A stretch of 13,221 nt of DNA from an uncultured Lachnospiraceae bacterium. Lineage in GTDB: Bacteria > Bacillota > Clostridia > Lachnospirales > Lachnospiraceae. Under the pieces are notes generated by a model. That model was not told where the DNA came from. It searched no databases and was given only the letters and a program-made list of their open reading frames with translations. Made by a program: the position numbers and the translations under genes. Shown piece by piece: positions 4,507 through 12,682 of the stretch (positions are counted from its first letter, which is position 1; each line of letters begins with the position of its first letter). The DNA is taken from contig CAJTPF010000034.1 of assembly GCA_910578175.1 (NCBI GenBank), forward strand, positions 1 to 13,221, written 5' to 3'.

Positions 4507-7386
4507 ATGATGGAAATTCTATCAAAAAAGCGTAAATGGTTACGCATGGCTGCAATACTTATGGTTGCAGTATTATTTATTCCTTTGTACAGATATACAT
4601 CGGAAACCTATGCCGGAGGAGACAAGGCAGCGGAGAAGGTAGATTATAATCTGGCACAGAACGTTCAGGACGGTGTGATCCTGCATTGCTGGAACTGGTC
4701 TTATAACAATATAAAAGACCATATGCAGGAAATAGCACAGGCCGGTTACAGTGCGATTCAGACATCGCCGGTACAACAGCCGAAGGATTATACCTATGCC
4801 GGAAATGTTGATACTAATGTGGGAACGCCGAACGGATGCGGCGCGAATGACGGACAGTGGTGGAAACTGTATCAGCCGGTCACATTTTCAATCTGTGATA
4901 ACGGACAATCATGGCTCGGTACCAAAGAAGAGTTTACTCAGATGTGTGCGGAAGCAGAGAAGTATGGAGTAAAGGTTATCGTTGATATCGTGGCAAACCA
5001 TATGGGTAATAAGACCGGATGGAAGAATTCCATGAGCGATATTACGGATCAGATAGGGACCTACTGGAATCCGGAAATGCTTACGGATCCGACATACTGG
5101 CATATCAATGACCTGCAGTGCTGGATGAGCGACGGAAGAAATCATCTTACTCACGGAACCATAGGTATGCCGGACTTAAATACCTCGGATGCAAGAGTTC
5201 AGCAGATGGTGTTAAATCTTCTGAAAGAATGTGTAGACTGCGGTGCAGACGGATTCCGTTTCGATGCGGCAAAACATATTGAAACACCGGATGATTCGGC
5301 AGACCTTGCCAGTGATTTCTGGCCAAATGTGATTAACGGTATCCGTGCATATGCAGATCATGATCTGTTTATATATGGAGAAATACTGAATACGGTCGGA
5401 GACAATTTTGATATATCCAATTATACAAAATATATGTCTGTAACAGATAATGCCACAGGCGATAATAAAAGAAATGATGTTCGTTATGGAAATGCCAGCA
5501 GTGCAGCAAACGGCGGATATGCTTATCAGGCGGATAAGGTAGTGGTATGGAATGAATCCCATGATACTTATGTTGGCGGCGGTTCTTCCTATCTGGCAGA
5601 TGACGATATGATTAAGCGGACATGGGCAATTGTAGGCTGCAGAAAAGATGCAGCGGCGTTGTTCCTGGCACGCTCTTATTATTCCGATCAGTTATTGGAT
5701 GAGAATGGCAATAAAAAAGATACATCCAACCTGGTACAGACGGAAATGGGTGATGTAGGAACCATGACCTGGTGTGATCCGTCCGTATCGGCAGTAAATA
5801 ATTTTCATAATGCATTTATCGGACAGAGTGAAAGCTTGTCCAGCAACGGCTCCGCGGTTTATATCGAGCGCGGTACGACTGGCGTTGTTATCGTAAAAAT
5901 GGACGGACCGGGAGATGTCAGCCTTCAGGCGCGCAGTATGCGGGATGGTACATATACAGACCGTGTAACCGGAAATACGTTCACCGTTTCCGGCGGCGTG
6001 ATCAGTGGAACTGTTGAGAGCGAGGACGGTATTGCAGTTGTATACAATACTAATGCAGTTCCTTCCAATACAGTATCCGTAAAAGGCGGTACCATTACGG
6101 AAGAGACTGTACAGGTTACGCTGGGACTGGCAAACGCTACATCAGGAACATATCAGATCGACAACGGTAAAGTACACAGTTATACTGGAAGCACGACTAT
6201 TACCATCGGTAATGATGTTGAATATGGTAATTCCATTAAACTTACATTAACAGCAAGCAACGGTTCCGTGACTTATATTACAAAACATGTTTATAATAAA
6301 AATAAGTTTGAGATCAAAGAGGAGGAAACTCCTTCTGAAAACGAATCATTTGAAAGTCCTGAGGGAACATATAAGATATATATGAAAAATACTGCAGGCT
6401 GGAAAGATGTATACTGTTATGCATGGGCAGATGAAACTACCAGTAATAAGACCTGGCCGGGCGTAAAGATGACATACATTGGGAATAATACATATTGTTA
6501 TGCTTCCGATGTTAATTATCCGAATGTAATATTTTCTAATAACGGCGGCAGCCAGACTGCAGACCTGAACCTGCCGGGCAATCATTATTTATTTGATAAT
6601 GGTTCCGGTCAGTGGGAGAAATATCAGACAGAAGAAGAGACAACGGAACCACAGGAACCGGAAACCACTACAGAAGAAGAAACAACAGAACCGGAAACCA
6701 GTACGGAAGAAGCAACCGAACCTGAAACCAGCACGGAAGAGGAGACGACCGGATCAAAACCGACGGAACCGGATACGGAAGAAGAAACAACAACTGAAAG
6801 TGAACAGAAAGGAATGTATCCGGTCTATGTACGTAACGATGCAGGTTGGAAGGATATGTATTGCTACTCATGGGTGGATGATAATACCAATGCAGCGCCT
6901 TGGCCTGGAGAGAAGATGGAATATGTAGGCGATAATATTTGGAAATATTGGGTGAATAAAGATTATAAGAATATTATATTTAACAACGGAACAGGAACAC
7001 AGACTTCGGATCTGACAGTGCCGGGATTCGGATATATTTATAATAATGCTGGCGGAAACTGGTCCGAATATGCGGAAGAACCTACAACTGATGAAAAAGA
7101 AAGCGAAGAAGAAACGACATCTGCATATGTAAAGGTTTATCTGAAGAATAGTGCAAACTGGTCAACCGTTTACTGTTATATGTGGAACGGAAACGGAAAT
7201 GTTCAGGCATGGCCTGGAGTGAAGATGACATACGAAGGCAATAATATCTGGTCATATATTGTGCCGGACGGATATGATAACATCATATTTAATAATGGAG
7301 CAGGCTCACAGACAGGCGACATGACGTTTAACGGTAACGGAAGTCTTTATGACAATGGAAACGGACAGTGGTCATCTTACCGTTAA
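4507..7386 (+). CDS. Secreted alpha-amylase (GH13, AmyE-like) with three CBM26-like modules
   Basis: A 959-aa extracellular endo-amylase that cuts alpha-1,4 links in starch. Order: signal peptide (basic KKRKW, hydrophobic MAAILMVAVLFIPLY, likely cut after ETYA near residue 33); GH13 domain to about 515; an Ig-like strand-rich region (about 520-610); then three repeats of about 85 residues at 622-706, 771-855 and 875-959, joined by acidic Thr/Glu/Pro linkers. GH13 motifs: DIVANH (160-165), GFRFDAAKH (249-257) with nucleophile Asp253, YGEIL with acid/base Glu292, NESHD (349-353) with Asp353. The sequence is close to Bacillus subtilis AmyE (subfamily 28 type). Each repeat has W...YCYxW, WPGxKM and IFxNGxGxQT, as in CBM26 starch-binding modules. 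An upstream in-frame ATG at 4492 overlaps the ribosome site GGAGG (4494-4498), so 4507 is the start. No sortase, SLH or dockerin signal is seen, so it is probably released. Confidence 0.93.
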   Translation: MMEILSKKRKWLRMAAILMVAVLFIPLYRYTSETYAGGDKAAEKVDYNLAQNVQDGVILHCWNWSYNNIKDHMQEIAQAGYSAIQTSPVQQPKDYTYAGNVDTNVGTPNGCGANDGQWWKLYQPVTFSICDNGQSWLGTKEEFTQMCAEAEKYGVKVIVDIVANHMGNKTGWKNSMSDITDQIGTYWNPEMLTDPTYWHINDLQCWMSDGRNHLTHGTIGMPDLNTSDARVQQMVLNLLKECVDCGADGFRFDAAKHIETPDDSADLASDFWPNVINGIRAYADHDLFIYGEILNTVGDNFDISNYTKYMSVTDNATGDNKRNDVRYGNASSAANGGYAYQADKVVVWNESHDTYVGGGSSYLADDDMIKRTWAIVGCRKDAAALFLARSYYSDQLLDENGNKKDTSNLVQTEMGDVGTMTWCDPSVSAVNNFHNAFIGQSESLSSNGSAVYIERGTTGVVIVKMDGPGDVSLQARSMRDGTYTDRVTGNTFTVSGGVISGTVESEDGIAVVYNTNAVPSNTVSVKGGTITEETVQVTLGLANATSGTYQIDNGKVHSYTGSTTITIGNDVEYGNSIKLTLTASNGSVTYITKHVYNKNKFEIKEEETPSENESFESPEGTYKIYMKNTAGWKDVYCYAWADETTSNKTWPGVKMTYIGNNTYCYASDVNYPNVIFSNNGGSQTADLNLPGNHYLFDNGSGQWEKYQTEEETTEPQEPETTTEEETTEPETSTEEATEPETSTEEETTGSKPTEPDTEEETTTESEQKGMYPVYVRNDAGWKDMYCYSWVDDNTNAAPWPGEKMEYVGDNIWKYWVNKDYKNIIFNNGTGTQTSDLTVPGFGYIYNNAGGNWSEYAEEPTTDEKESEEETTSAYVKVYLKNSANWSTVYCYMWNGNGNVQAWPGVKMTYEGNNIWSYIVPDGYDNIIFNNGAGSQTGDMTFNGNGSLYDNGNGQWSSYR
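6625..6816 (+). repeat. Acidic Thr/Pro/Glu linker repeats in the amylase gene
   Basis: Codons for residues about 707-770 hold imperfect repeats of the EPETSTEE / EEETTEP type, visible in DNA as repeated GAACCGGAAACC and ACGGAAGAAG blocks. They link the first and second starch-binding modules. A shorter acidic linker (7072-7128) joins the second and third. Such linkers give reach and flexibility and are prone to length change by recombination or slippage. Confidence 0.8.
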
Positions 7387-7436
7387 GCTATTTAATATTA
7401 TAAAAAATAGAATCTGACAGGAATGAAATGTGATAA

Positions 7437-7478
7437 GTCCTCTGATATCAGGCTCCGTCTGATATTGGAGGGCTTTTT
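7437..7478 (+). terminator. Strong terminator after the amylase gene
   Basis: GTCCTCTGATATCAG (7437-7451) pairs along its full 15 bases with CTGATATTGGAGGGC (7459-7473), using three G-U pairs, around a 7-base loop, and is followed by TTTTT (7474-7478). It is 50 bases beyond the amylase stop and ahead of the bioB promoter, so the two genes are transcribed separately. Confidence 0.9.
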
Positions 7479-7502
7479 ATTGCGGCGGCAATTCAATATA
7501 AT

Positions 7503-7534
7503 ATGTCAACTAACTACAAATAATTGGTTGACAT
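7503..7534. promoter_or_regulatory. BirA-type biotin operator in front of bioB
   Basis: ATGTCAACTAA (7503-7513) and TTGGTTGACAT (7524-7534) are inverted copies matching at 10 of 11 positions, with a 10-base spacer. The half-site resembles the known BirA box (TTGTAAACC / TTGTTAACC...GGTTAACAA type), and the site is directly upstream of a biotin gene. BirA is the biotin-protein ligase that also represses biotin genes when biotin is plentiful. The right arm contains the -35 hexamer of the promoter, so bound BirA would block RNA polymerase. Confidence 0.8.
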
Positions 7535-7556
7535 GTACAGGCTGTCATTCTATACT
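7528..7556 (+). promoter_or_regulatory. Sigma-A promoter of bioB
   Basis: TTGACA (7528-7533) and TATACT (7551-7556) are separated by an optimal 17 bases. The -35 lies inside the right half of the inverted repeat described for BirA. Transcription would begin near 7563, leaving a leader of about 70 bases. Confidence 0.75.
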
Positions 7557-7632
7557 ATATCTGGCGCCGGAACGATCATTCATCATGCCGGTGGTTTTAT
7601 ACCAAAACTAGAATATATAGAAGGAAAAATAT

Positions 7633-8610
7633 ATGAACAAAGAAATGAAAACGGAAGATTTTGTTTTTGAATTAAAAAACAAAATAATAGAGGGATATTT
7701 AATAAATAAATCAGAGGCATTAAAACTGGCAAAAGCAGATTTAGAGTGCTTATGCAGGGCGGCTAATGAAATCAGAAAATATTTTTGCGGAAATTATTTT
7801 GATTTATGTACGATTATTAATGCTAAAAGCGGAAAATGTTCAGAGAATTGCAAATATTGCGCCCAGTCTGCTTTTTATCATACTATGGCGGAAGAATATC
7901 CTTTGCTGGATAAAGAGGAAATCATCAGACAGGGAAAGTATAACAGTGAGCGCGGAGTGGGGCGGTATTCCCTGGTAACATCAGGAAGATGTTTGAATAA
8001 TGCAGAAATAGAACGGATGTGTGACAGTATATCAGATTTGAAAAAAGAAGCGGATATCGAGGTGTGTGCATCCTTTGGGCTGTTGGATGAGGAATCTTTT
8101 GAGAAAATCAAAAAAGCCGGAGTGAGCAGAATACATAATAATCTTGAGACGTCACGAAACAATTTTCCGAATATCTGCACCACACATGGTTATGATGACA
8201 AAGTATCAGCTATCAAAGCGGCAAAACGGGCAGGACTTACGGTATGCAGCGGTGGAATCATGGGATTGGGAGAATCTATGGAAGACAGAATAGATATGGT
8301 TCTGGATATTCGTGATCTGGGAATCCGTTCCATACCGGTGAATATGCTGAATCCGATTCCGGGAACACCTTATGAAGATAACCAGAGGCTTACCGTATCC
8401 GATATGAGAAGGATCGTGGCAATTTTCCGTTTTATTGTACCGGACGGATTTATCCGACTGGCTGGCGGCAGAGGACTGATGGAAGATAAGGGCAGGAAGT
8501 GCTTTGAGAGCGGAGCCAACGCGGCAATATCCGGAGATATGCTTACCACGGCGGGAATAACCATTGAAAATGATATGAAAATGCTAAAGGAACTGGGATT
8601 TGAATTATAA
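7633..8610 (+). CDS. bioB: Biotin synthase (radical SAM), possibly the anaerobic type II form
   Basis: A 325-aa enzyme inserting sulfur into dethiobiotin, the last step of biotin synthesis. The radical-SAM cluster motif is CSENCKYC (Cys69, Cys73, Cys76). Other BioB hallmarks are YSLVTSGR (112-119), HNNLETS (168-174), CSGGIMGLGE (205-214), NPIPGTP (240-246) and RLAGGR (275-280). Cysteines matching E. coli Cys128 and Cys188 are present (Cys145, Cys205), but the place of E. coli Cys97 appears to be Ser113, while Cys120 and Cys182 are extra. An altered auxiliary-cluster ligand set is what has been reported for type II BioB of obligate anaerobes ([4Fe-5S] cluster). My alignment is by eye. AGAAGGA ends 7 bases before the ATG. 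No other biotin gene is in the window, so the precursor route must be elsewhere or dethiobiotin is imported. Confidence 0.92.
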   Translation: MNKEMKTEDFVFELKNKIIEGYLINKSEALKLAKADLECLCRAANEIRKYFCGNYFDLCTIINAKSGKCSENCKYCAQSAFYHTMAEEYPLLDKEEIIRQGKYNSERGVGRYSLVTSGRCLNNAEIERMCDSISDLKKEADIEVCASFGLLDEESFEKIKKAGVSRIHNNLETSRNNFPNICTTHGYDDKVSAIKAAKRAGLTVCSGGIMGLGESMEDRIDMVLDIRDLGIRSIPVNMLNPIPGTPYEDNQRLTVSDMRRIVAIFRFIVPDGFIRLAGGRGLMEDKGRKCFESGANAAISGDMLTTAGITIENDMKMLKELGFEL

Positions 8611-8653
8611 GCATTTTAGTTAGCAGAAGATGAAAGATTAAATAATACAGTTA

Positions 8654-8682
8654 TTGACAGGAGAAGTAAAATAATTTATACT
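8654..8682 (+). promoter_or_regulatory. Sigma-A promoter of the VWA/DUF4474 operon
   Basis: TTGACA (8654-8659, perfect) and TATACT (8677-8682) have a 17-base spacer. The transcript would start near 8689, about 40 bases before the ATG at 8729. No clear terminator is visible between the bioB stop (8610) and this promoter, so some read-through from bioB is possible. Confidence 0.75.
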
Positions 8683-8728
8683 GTATTTAGTAACATACGT
8701 AAAGGTTTTTGGAATGGAGGATAAAAGT

Positions 8729-11700
8729 ATGATAAGGAAGAAAAAGGGAAAGGGAGATTTTTTTGTTTATAATGGTATACATTTTGTATTTACAAGAGTT
8801 ATATCTTATATTCTTGTTTTAACAATTATGTTGGACTGCATACCAATGAATTGTTTTTATACAAGTGCGGCGGCTTCGTCAGGTGTGGTAACCATATATT
8901 TTGTTGATAATACTCAGGAAAAATGGATTAAAAACGATAAAGCGGTTATGGAATTAGTGGATAACACAAACGGACATATACGTTATGAAATGACAAGTCA
9001 GGACTTGGTTACCTGGAAAGTAAAAGTGCCGGAAAGCGCCTGTAACATTACCTTTAACCGGTATGATGCGGAAAAAAATAAACAGTGGAATTCATGGAGT
9101 GCAGGAGGCAGGGGTGCGAATAATGCCTATTATGCAGATGGCAGCGAGTATGGTCATTGGGACGCTGTTTCGGAAGAAAACGAAGGGTATTTTCATGCCG
9201 GAGATGTTATTTATCTTGATATATCCGGGTTTTCCGTGTGGAAACAGGAAAATGCATTTCTGTATGTGAATTTTACGGCGGCCACTAAGGAGGAGAATAA
9301 TGGTAATGATATCCGGCTGCCGGCGCCAGAGTTGTCTTTTTACCAACCAAAAGTAGTTGACTGGGAAGTAAAAGAACATATTTATGCATACATAATAACA
9401 ATGGAAGATGAGGGAGCAACAGAATTAAGGTTTTGGAGAGGAAACAATAATACTTTGTGGAATTGTTCTGCCTTGCTGAATTATGATGATTACAGGAATG
9501 GAAAAAACTGTGTGAAAGTCAGAGACTGGAATAATGAAGGTGATTCCACTGTAAACAGGTATACGATAGATTATGAAAAGGATAGTGACGGAGACGGTTT
9601 ATCCGATTACCATGAAATTTTGCTTGGATTTGATGAAAAAAGCATTGACAGCGATAACGACGGTCTCACCGATGCACAGGAAATCTATTTTACAAAAAGT
9701 AATCCAATGAAATATGATTCACTGGTCAGCGGAACATCCGACGGGGAAGTTGATAATGATAATGACGGTTTGAGCAATCGGGAAGAAATGATTCTTGGAA
9801 CCGATCCCTGCAATGCGGACAGTGATGAAGACGGTCTGACGGACGGATATGAGGTTTCTGTTTCAGGTTCCAGTCCCGTTAATAACGATACAGACGGAGA
9901 TACATTAATGGATGGTGATGAGATAGCATTAGGATTTAGTCCGCTGTTGCCGGATACGGATGATAACGGGATTCTGGATTGCGATGAAAAGATATATCAA
10001 AATTTAAATGCAGACATATCCAATAGAGAGAAAACGGAAGTATCCCGTGTCGCTATATCCTTTGAGGGTACGGGATATATAAATAGTACAACATCGATTG
10101 AAGATTTGTACGGAAAAGATATGTTTGTATCGGAAACTGCAGGGCTGGTAGGGGTTCCGGTTGAAATAACAAGTACATCGGAGTTTGATACCGCAATCAT
10201 CAGTTTTTATCTGACTGAAAAAGATATTGTATTATCAAATCTGCTGATCCTATGGTATGATGAAGAGAATGACAGATATGTGGAACAGGAAACGGTTGTA
10301 GATGAGAGAAACAGAACCGTTTCGGCAGTAGTCAGTCATTTTAGCAAATATATGATTGTAGATAAAACGGAATGGTTTGAAGCCTGGAGAATGGAAATTG
10401 ATTACTCCGGTTCTTCAGATAGTATGTATGATACTGTAATCGCTATCGATTGTTCCGGCAGTATGAGCAGAAATGATCCGAACTTTGAATATATTGTAAA
10501 GAATAGCCTGTATCCCGGTTCTGCTTATTCTAAGATAACATGCTATAGAAAACTGGCGGCGGAAAACTTTGTGGAAGCACAGAGAACAAATGACAGAACC
10601 GGAATCGTTTTATTTGATTCAACAGCCGGTGTGACCTGTGAGTTAACGGATTCCCTGCCGGATTTAAAATCTGCGATTGAAAAAATATATTCCAGTGGAG
10701 GAACCGGTTTTAATCAGGCGGTTTCCGTGTCTCTTGATTTGTTGGATGCAGCAGGACGTGATTCGGAAAAGATGATATTACTGGTAAGCGACGGACAGTC
10801 TTCCATTAATACTTCTGTAATAGAGGCAGCCAGAGCAGCAGGAGTAGTGATCAATACCGTATATATTGGCAGCTCATCGGATAATGTATTACTGCGTAAC
10901 ATTGCAGCACAGACCGGTGGAGAATATTTTAAGGCAGTTACGGCAGAGCAGTTGGTTGATATATATAACGATATAATTATAAATCAGAAGATTGACAGCC
11001 GTGACAGTGATCAGGATGGTATTCCGGATATTTTTGAAATATCTGGAATGAAATTATCAAATGGTACGGTTATTTACACAGATCCGTTCAATCCGGATAC
11101 CGATAATGACGGCTTGCCAGACGGCGAGGAGATGAATGCGGTACCGGCGTTCTGGTTGAATACGGTATTTGACCAATTTAATATACCTGTAAAAGTCAAG
11201 GCATATATTTTTGAAATGAAGAGTAATCCGAATCTGAAAGATTCGGACGGAGACGGTTTGCTGGATGGCCAGCCGGTTATGAAGGGAACGGAAAAGATTG
11301 CACCGAAGGATCCGGAACCGATGATTGTGAACGGGCCGGCAGGATTGTGGAAGGAACAGATCAGACAGGTGCGGTCAGGGAGCAGAGTGGCGCATGATCT
11401 GGATTCCTGGTATGAATTTGATCCGGGATTCAGTTGGAATATTCTTGACTGGAACTGGAGTGAAATATTTACGGGATTAGGATCGAGAGCGCTGATGTTT
11501 CGGATGGATGAAAAGGGGATTGCCGTTCATTCGCAGTTTAATACATGGCAGTCGATTGGGGGGTATAATGATTTGTATGATTTAATATTTCACATTGGTA
11601 CTGCCGGAAATATGAGACAGAAAAAACTTGAATTTAGCTGCAATGGTGAAGACTATATGATTTGGGCATGGCGGGGAGATTATTTGAATCTGGGAAGCGG

Positions 11701-12088
11701 TGCTGAGATAGGAATATATACGAATCCTAAGCGATTGGAAATTCCGTATACGCCTATTGGAATGGACCATTGGGAGGTGGATAAAAGCTGTGCTTTGTCC
11801 ATGAAGTTATATTTATATAATTATTACAGTTCTACAGACATCGATAACATTTTCTGTTGGGAGCCGGAGGAACCGCAATGGTGGATTACCGGATTTAATC
11901 CGGATTTTGATAAGCCGAAAGCAAAGGATATGATTTTGATTGGAGAGATTGATTTTAAGGAGGATATGGAAATGTATGAGGCACTTGAGGTTGCTATAAG
12001 TGATAATGATGATGAAAATACTAAAACAAAATATTTAATTTTTGATGAAGATGGTCATACAGTGTGGTTTATGTGGGGGGATTATTGA
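8729..12088 (+). CDS. Secreted protein with TSP3 calcium repeats, VWA domain and C-terminal DUF4474
   Basis: About 1119 aa. Order: basic N-terminus and hydrophobic segment (VISYILVLTIM), signal cut likely after TSAAA near 49; two strand-rich modules to about 284, the first with NITFNRYDAEK and SEYGHW, the second with LRFWRGNNNTLWNCS; TSP3-like repeats of the DSDGDGLSD type (285-420), which bind calcium; a strand-rich region ending HFSKYMIVD; a VWA domain (about 563-750) with MIDAS residues Asp574, Ser576, Ser578, Thr659 and Asp688; a second TSP3 block (756-864); and a C-terminal domain (about 890-1119; HSQFNTWQS, WAWRGDYLNLGSGAEIGIY, QWWITGFNP) that I recognise as DUF4474, function unknown. 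The role is probably at the cell surface; a variable effector tip is an inference. ATG 8714 overlaps the ribosome site (GGAGG, 8716-8720), so 8729 is preferred. The stop overlaps the next start. Confidence 0.85.
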   Translation: MIRKKKGKGDFFVYNGIHFVFTRVISYILVLTIMLDCIPMNCFYTSAAASSGVVTIYFVDNTQEKWIKNDKAVMELVDNTNGHIRYEMTSQDLVTWKVKVPESACNITFNRYDAEKNKQWNSWSAGGRGANNAYYADGSEYGHWDAVSEENEGYFHAGDVIYLDISGFSVWKQENAFLYVNFTAATKEENNGNDIRLPAPELSFYQPKVVDWEVKEHIYAYIITMEDEGATELRFWRGNNNTLWNCSALLNYDDYRNGKNCVKVRDWNNEGDSTVNRYTIDYEKDSDGDGLSDYHEILLGFDEKSIDSDNDGLTDAQEIYFTKSNPMKYDSLVSGTSDGEVDNDNDGLSNREEMILGTDPCNADSDEDGLTDGYEVSVSGSSPVNNDTDGDTLMDGDEIALGFSPLLPDTDDNGILDCDEKIYQNLNADISNREKTEVSRVAISFEGTGYINSTTSIEDLYGKDMFVSETAGLVGVPVEITSTSEFDTAIISFYLTEKDIVLSNLLILWYDEENDRYVEQETVVDERNRTVSAVVSHFSKYMIVDKTEWFEAWRMEIDYSGSSDSMYDTVIAIDCSGSMSRNDPNFEYIVKNSLYPGSAYSKITCYRKLAAENFVEAQRTNDRTGIVLFDSTAGVTCELTDSLPDLKSAIEKIYSSGGTGFNQAVSVSLDLLDAAGRDSEKMILLVSDGQSSINTSVIEAARAAGVVINTVYIGSSSDNVLLRNIAAQTGGEYFKAVTAEQLVDIYNDIIINQKIDSRDSDQDGIPDIFEISGMKLSNGTVIYTDPFNPDTDNDGLPDGEEMNAVPAFWLNTVFDQFNIPVKVKAYIFEMKSNPNLKDSDGDGLLDGQPVMKGTEKIAPKDPEPMIVNGPAGLWKEQIRQVRSGSRVAHDLDSWYEFDPGFSWNILDWNWSEIFTGLGSRALMFRMDEKGIAVHSQFNTWQSIGGYNDLYDLIFHIGTAGNMRQKKLEFSCNGEDYMIWAWRGDYLNLGSGAEIGIYTNPKRLEIPYTPIGMDHWEVDKSCALSMKLYLYNYYSSTDIDNIFCWEPEEPQWWITGFNPDFDKPKAKDMILIGEIDFKEDMEMYEALEVAISDNDDENTKTKYLIFDEDGHTVWFMWGDY

Positions 12089-12576
12089 TGAAAAAATATT
12101 TAATTATTATTATGATATGTTTTATTGGAATTATTAGTTCGGGTTGTGCAATGGTGGAAGCGTTAGACAATAGGAAGGAGAATTTGAAGCATGCTGAAAA
12201 AATCAGTAAGGAACTCATACGTTGCATAAATGAAAAAGATGTAGATGGAATAGAGCAATTGTTTAATCGATATTCTCAAAATGAGGAAAATTTGCGGGAT
12301 GACATAGAAGATTTTCTTGATCATATCGATGGTGAAATTTTGGATTATATTATTACTTGGGGAGAGGTCAGTCTTTCTATTGAAGATGGAACATGGACAG
12401 AGCAGAAGACGGAAACCAAGATTGAAAATATCATAACTGATAAAGGAAAAAGATATCATATTCGATTTAGGGAATACATGATTTATACGGAAGATAAAGA
12501 CAAAGAAGGAGGGATATTACTTTTGTTATTATATGATGAGAACAAAAAAAAATTATGCCGGATATGCTATATGTAA
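12088..12576 (+). CDS. Small lipoprotein (DUF5104-like), first copy
   Basis: A 162-aa predicted lipoprotein. It has a signal (MKKYLIIIMICFIGIISSGC) with lipobox Cys at residue 20; the -3 residue is Ser rather than the usual Leu, so processing is likely but not textbook. The mature part begins with a helical segment (KHAEKISKELIRCINEKD) and VDGIEQLF, a start seen in DUF5104-type proteins, and ends in beta-rich sequence (EYMIYTEDKDKEGG). The start is the ATG at 12088, whose A is the last base of the upstream TGA (TGATG), with GGGGGG (12075-12080) as ribosome site. That coupling ties it to the DUF4474 protein. In polymorphic toxin systems an immunity protein is commonly encoded right after its toxin; immunity is therefore a reasonable but untested guess. 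Confidence 0.8.
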   Translation: MKKYLIIIMICFIGIISSGCAMVEALDNRKENLKHAEKISKELIRCINEKDVDGIEQLFNRYSQNEENLRDDIEDFLDHIDGEILDYIITWGEVSLSIEDGTWTEQKTETKIENIITDKGKRYHIRFREYMIYTEDKDKEGGILLLLLYDENKKKLCRICYM

Positions 12577-12602
12577 AAATTATTCTTAGATAGTTCAGAA
12601 CA

Positions 12603-12652
12603 GAAAGGTTGAAAGAAATGGATTTTCAACTTTTCTACTTGTGCAGCATTCA
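12603..12652 (+). repeat. First copy of a 33-base direct repeat, with hairpin, after lipoprotein gene 1
   Basis: Bases 12611-12643 are identical to 13181-13213, exactly 570 bases later. GAAAGGTTGAAA (12603-12614) also pairs with TTTCAACTTTTC (12624-12635) using one G-U pair, around a 9-base loop. No T-run follows the stem, so it is a poor standard terminator. The 12577-12682 gap holds nothing else I recognise except the AGAGG ribosome site (12671-12675) of the next gene. Confidence 0.7.
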
Positions 12653-12682
12653 AGCAAAATGGAAATATGCAGAGGTACATGA

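Noticed and set aside
5212..5562. 116-codon minus-strand open frame inside the amylase gene
   Set aside because: It is antisense to a clear GH13 catalytic domain, with no plausible promoter or ribosome site and no recognisable protein features.
6593..6928. 111-codon open frame giving a Lys/Arg/Gln-rich basic protein
   Set aside because: It is the shifted reading of the amylase Thr/Glu/Pro linker repeats; the basic composition follows directly from GAA/ACA-rich codons read out of frame, and there is no ribosome site.
7423..7611. 62-codon plus-strand frame between the amylase and bioB
   Set aside because: It runs through the amylase terminator, the BirA operator and the bioB promoter, so its sequence is explained by regulatory elements.
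12064..12087. Upstream ATG start for the first lipoprotein
   Set aside because: It would add MVYVGGLL before the lipoprotein signal and overlap the previous gene, whereas the ATG at 12088 has a G-rich ribosome site and a normal basic signal-peptide start.
12603..12635. Hairpin after lipoprotein 1 as a Rho-independent terminator
   Set aside because: No T-run follows the stem (TACTTGTG comes next), so I list it only as a repeat with possible secondary structure.
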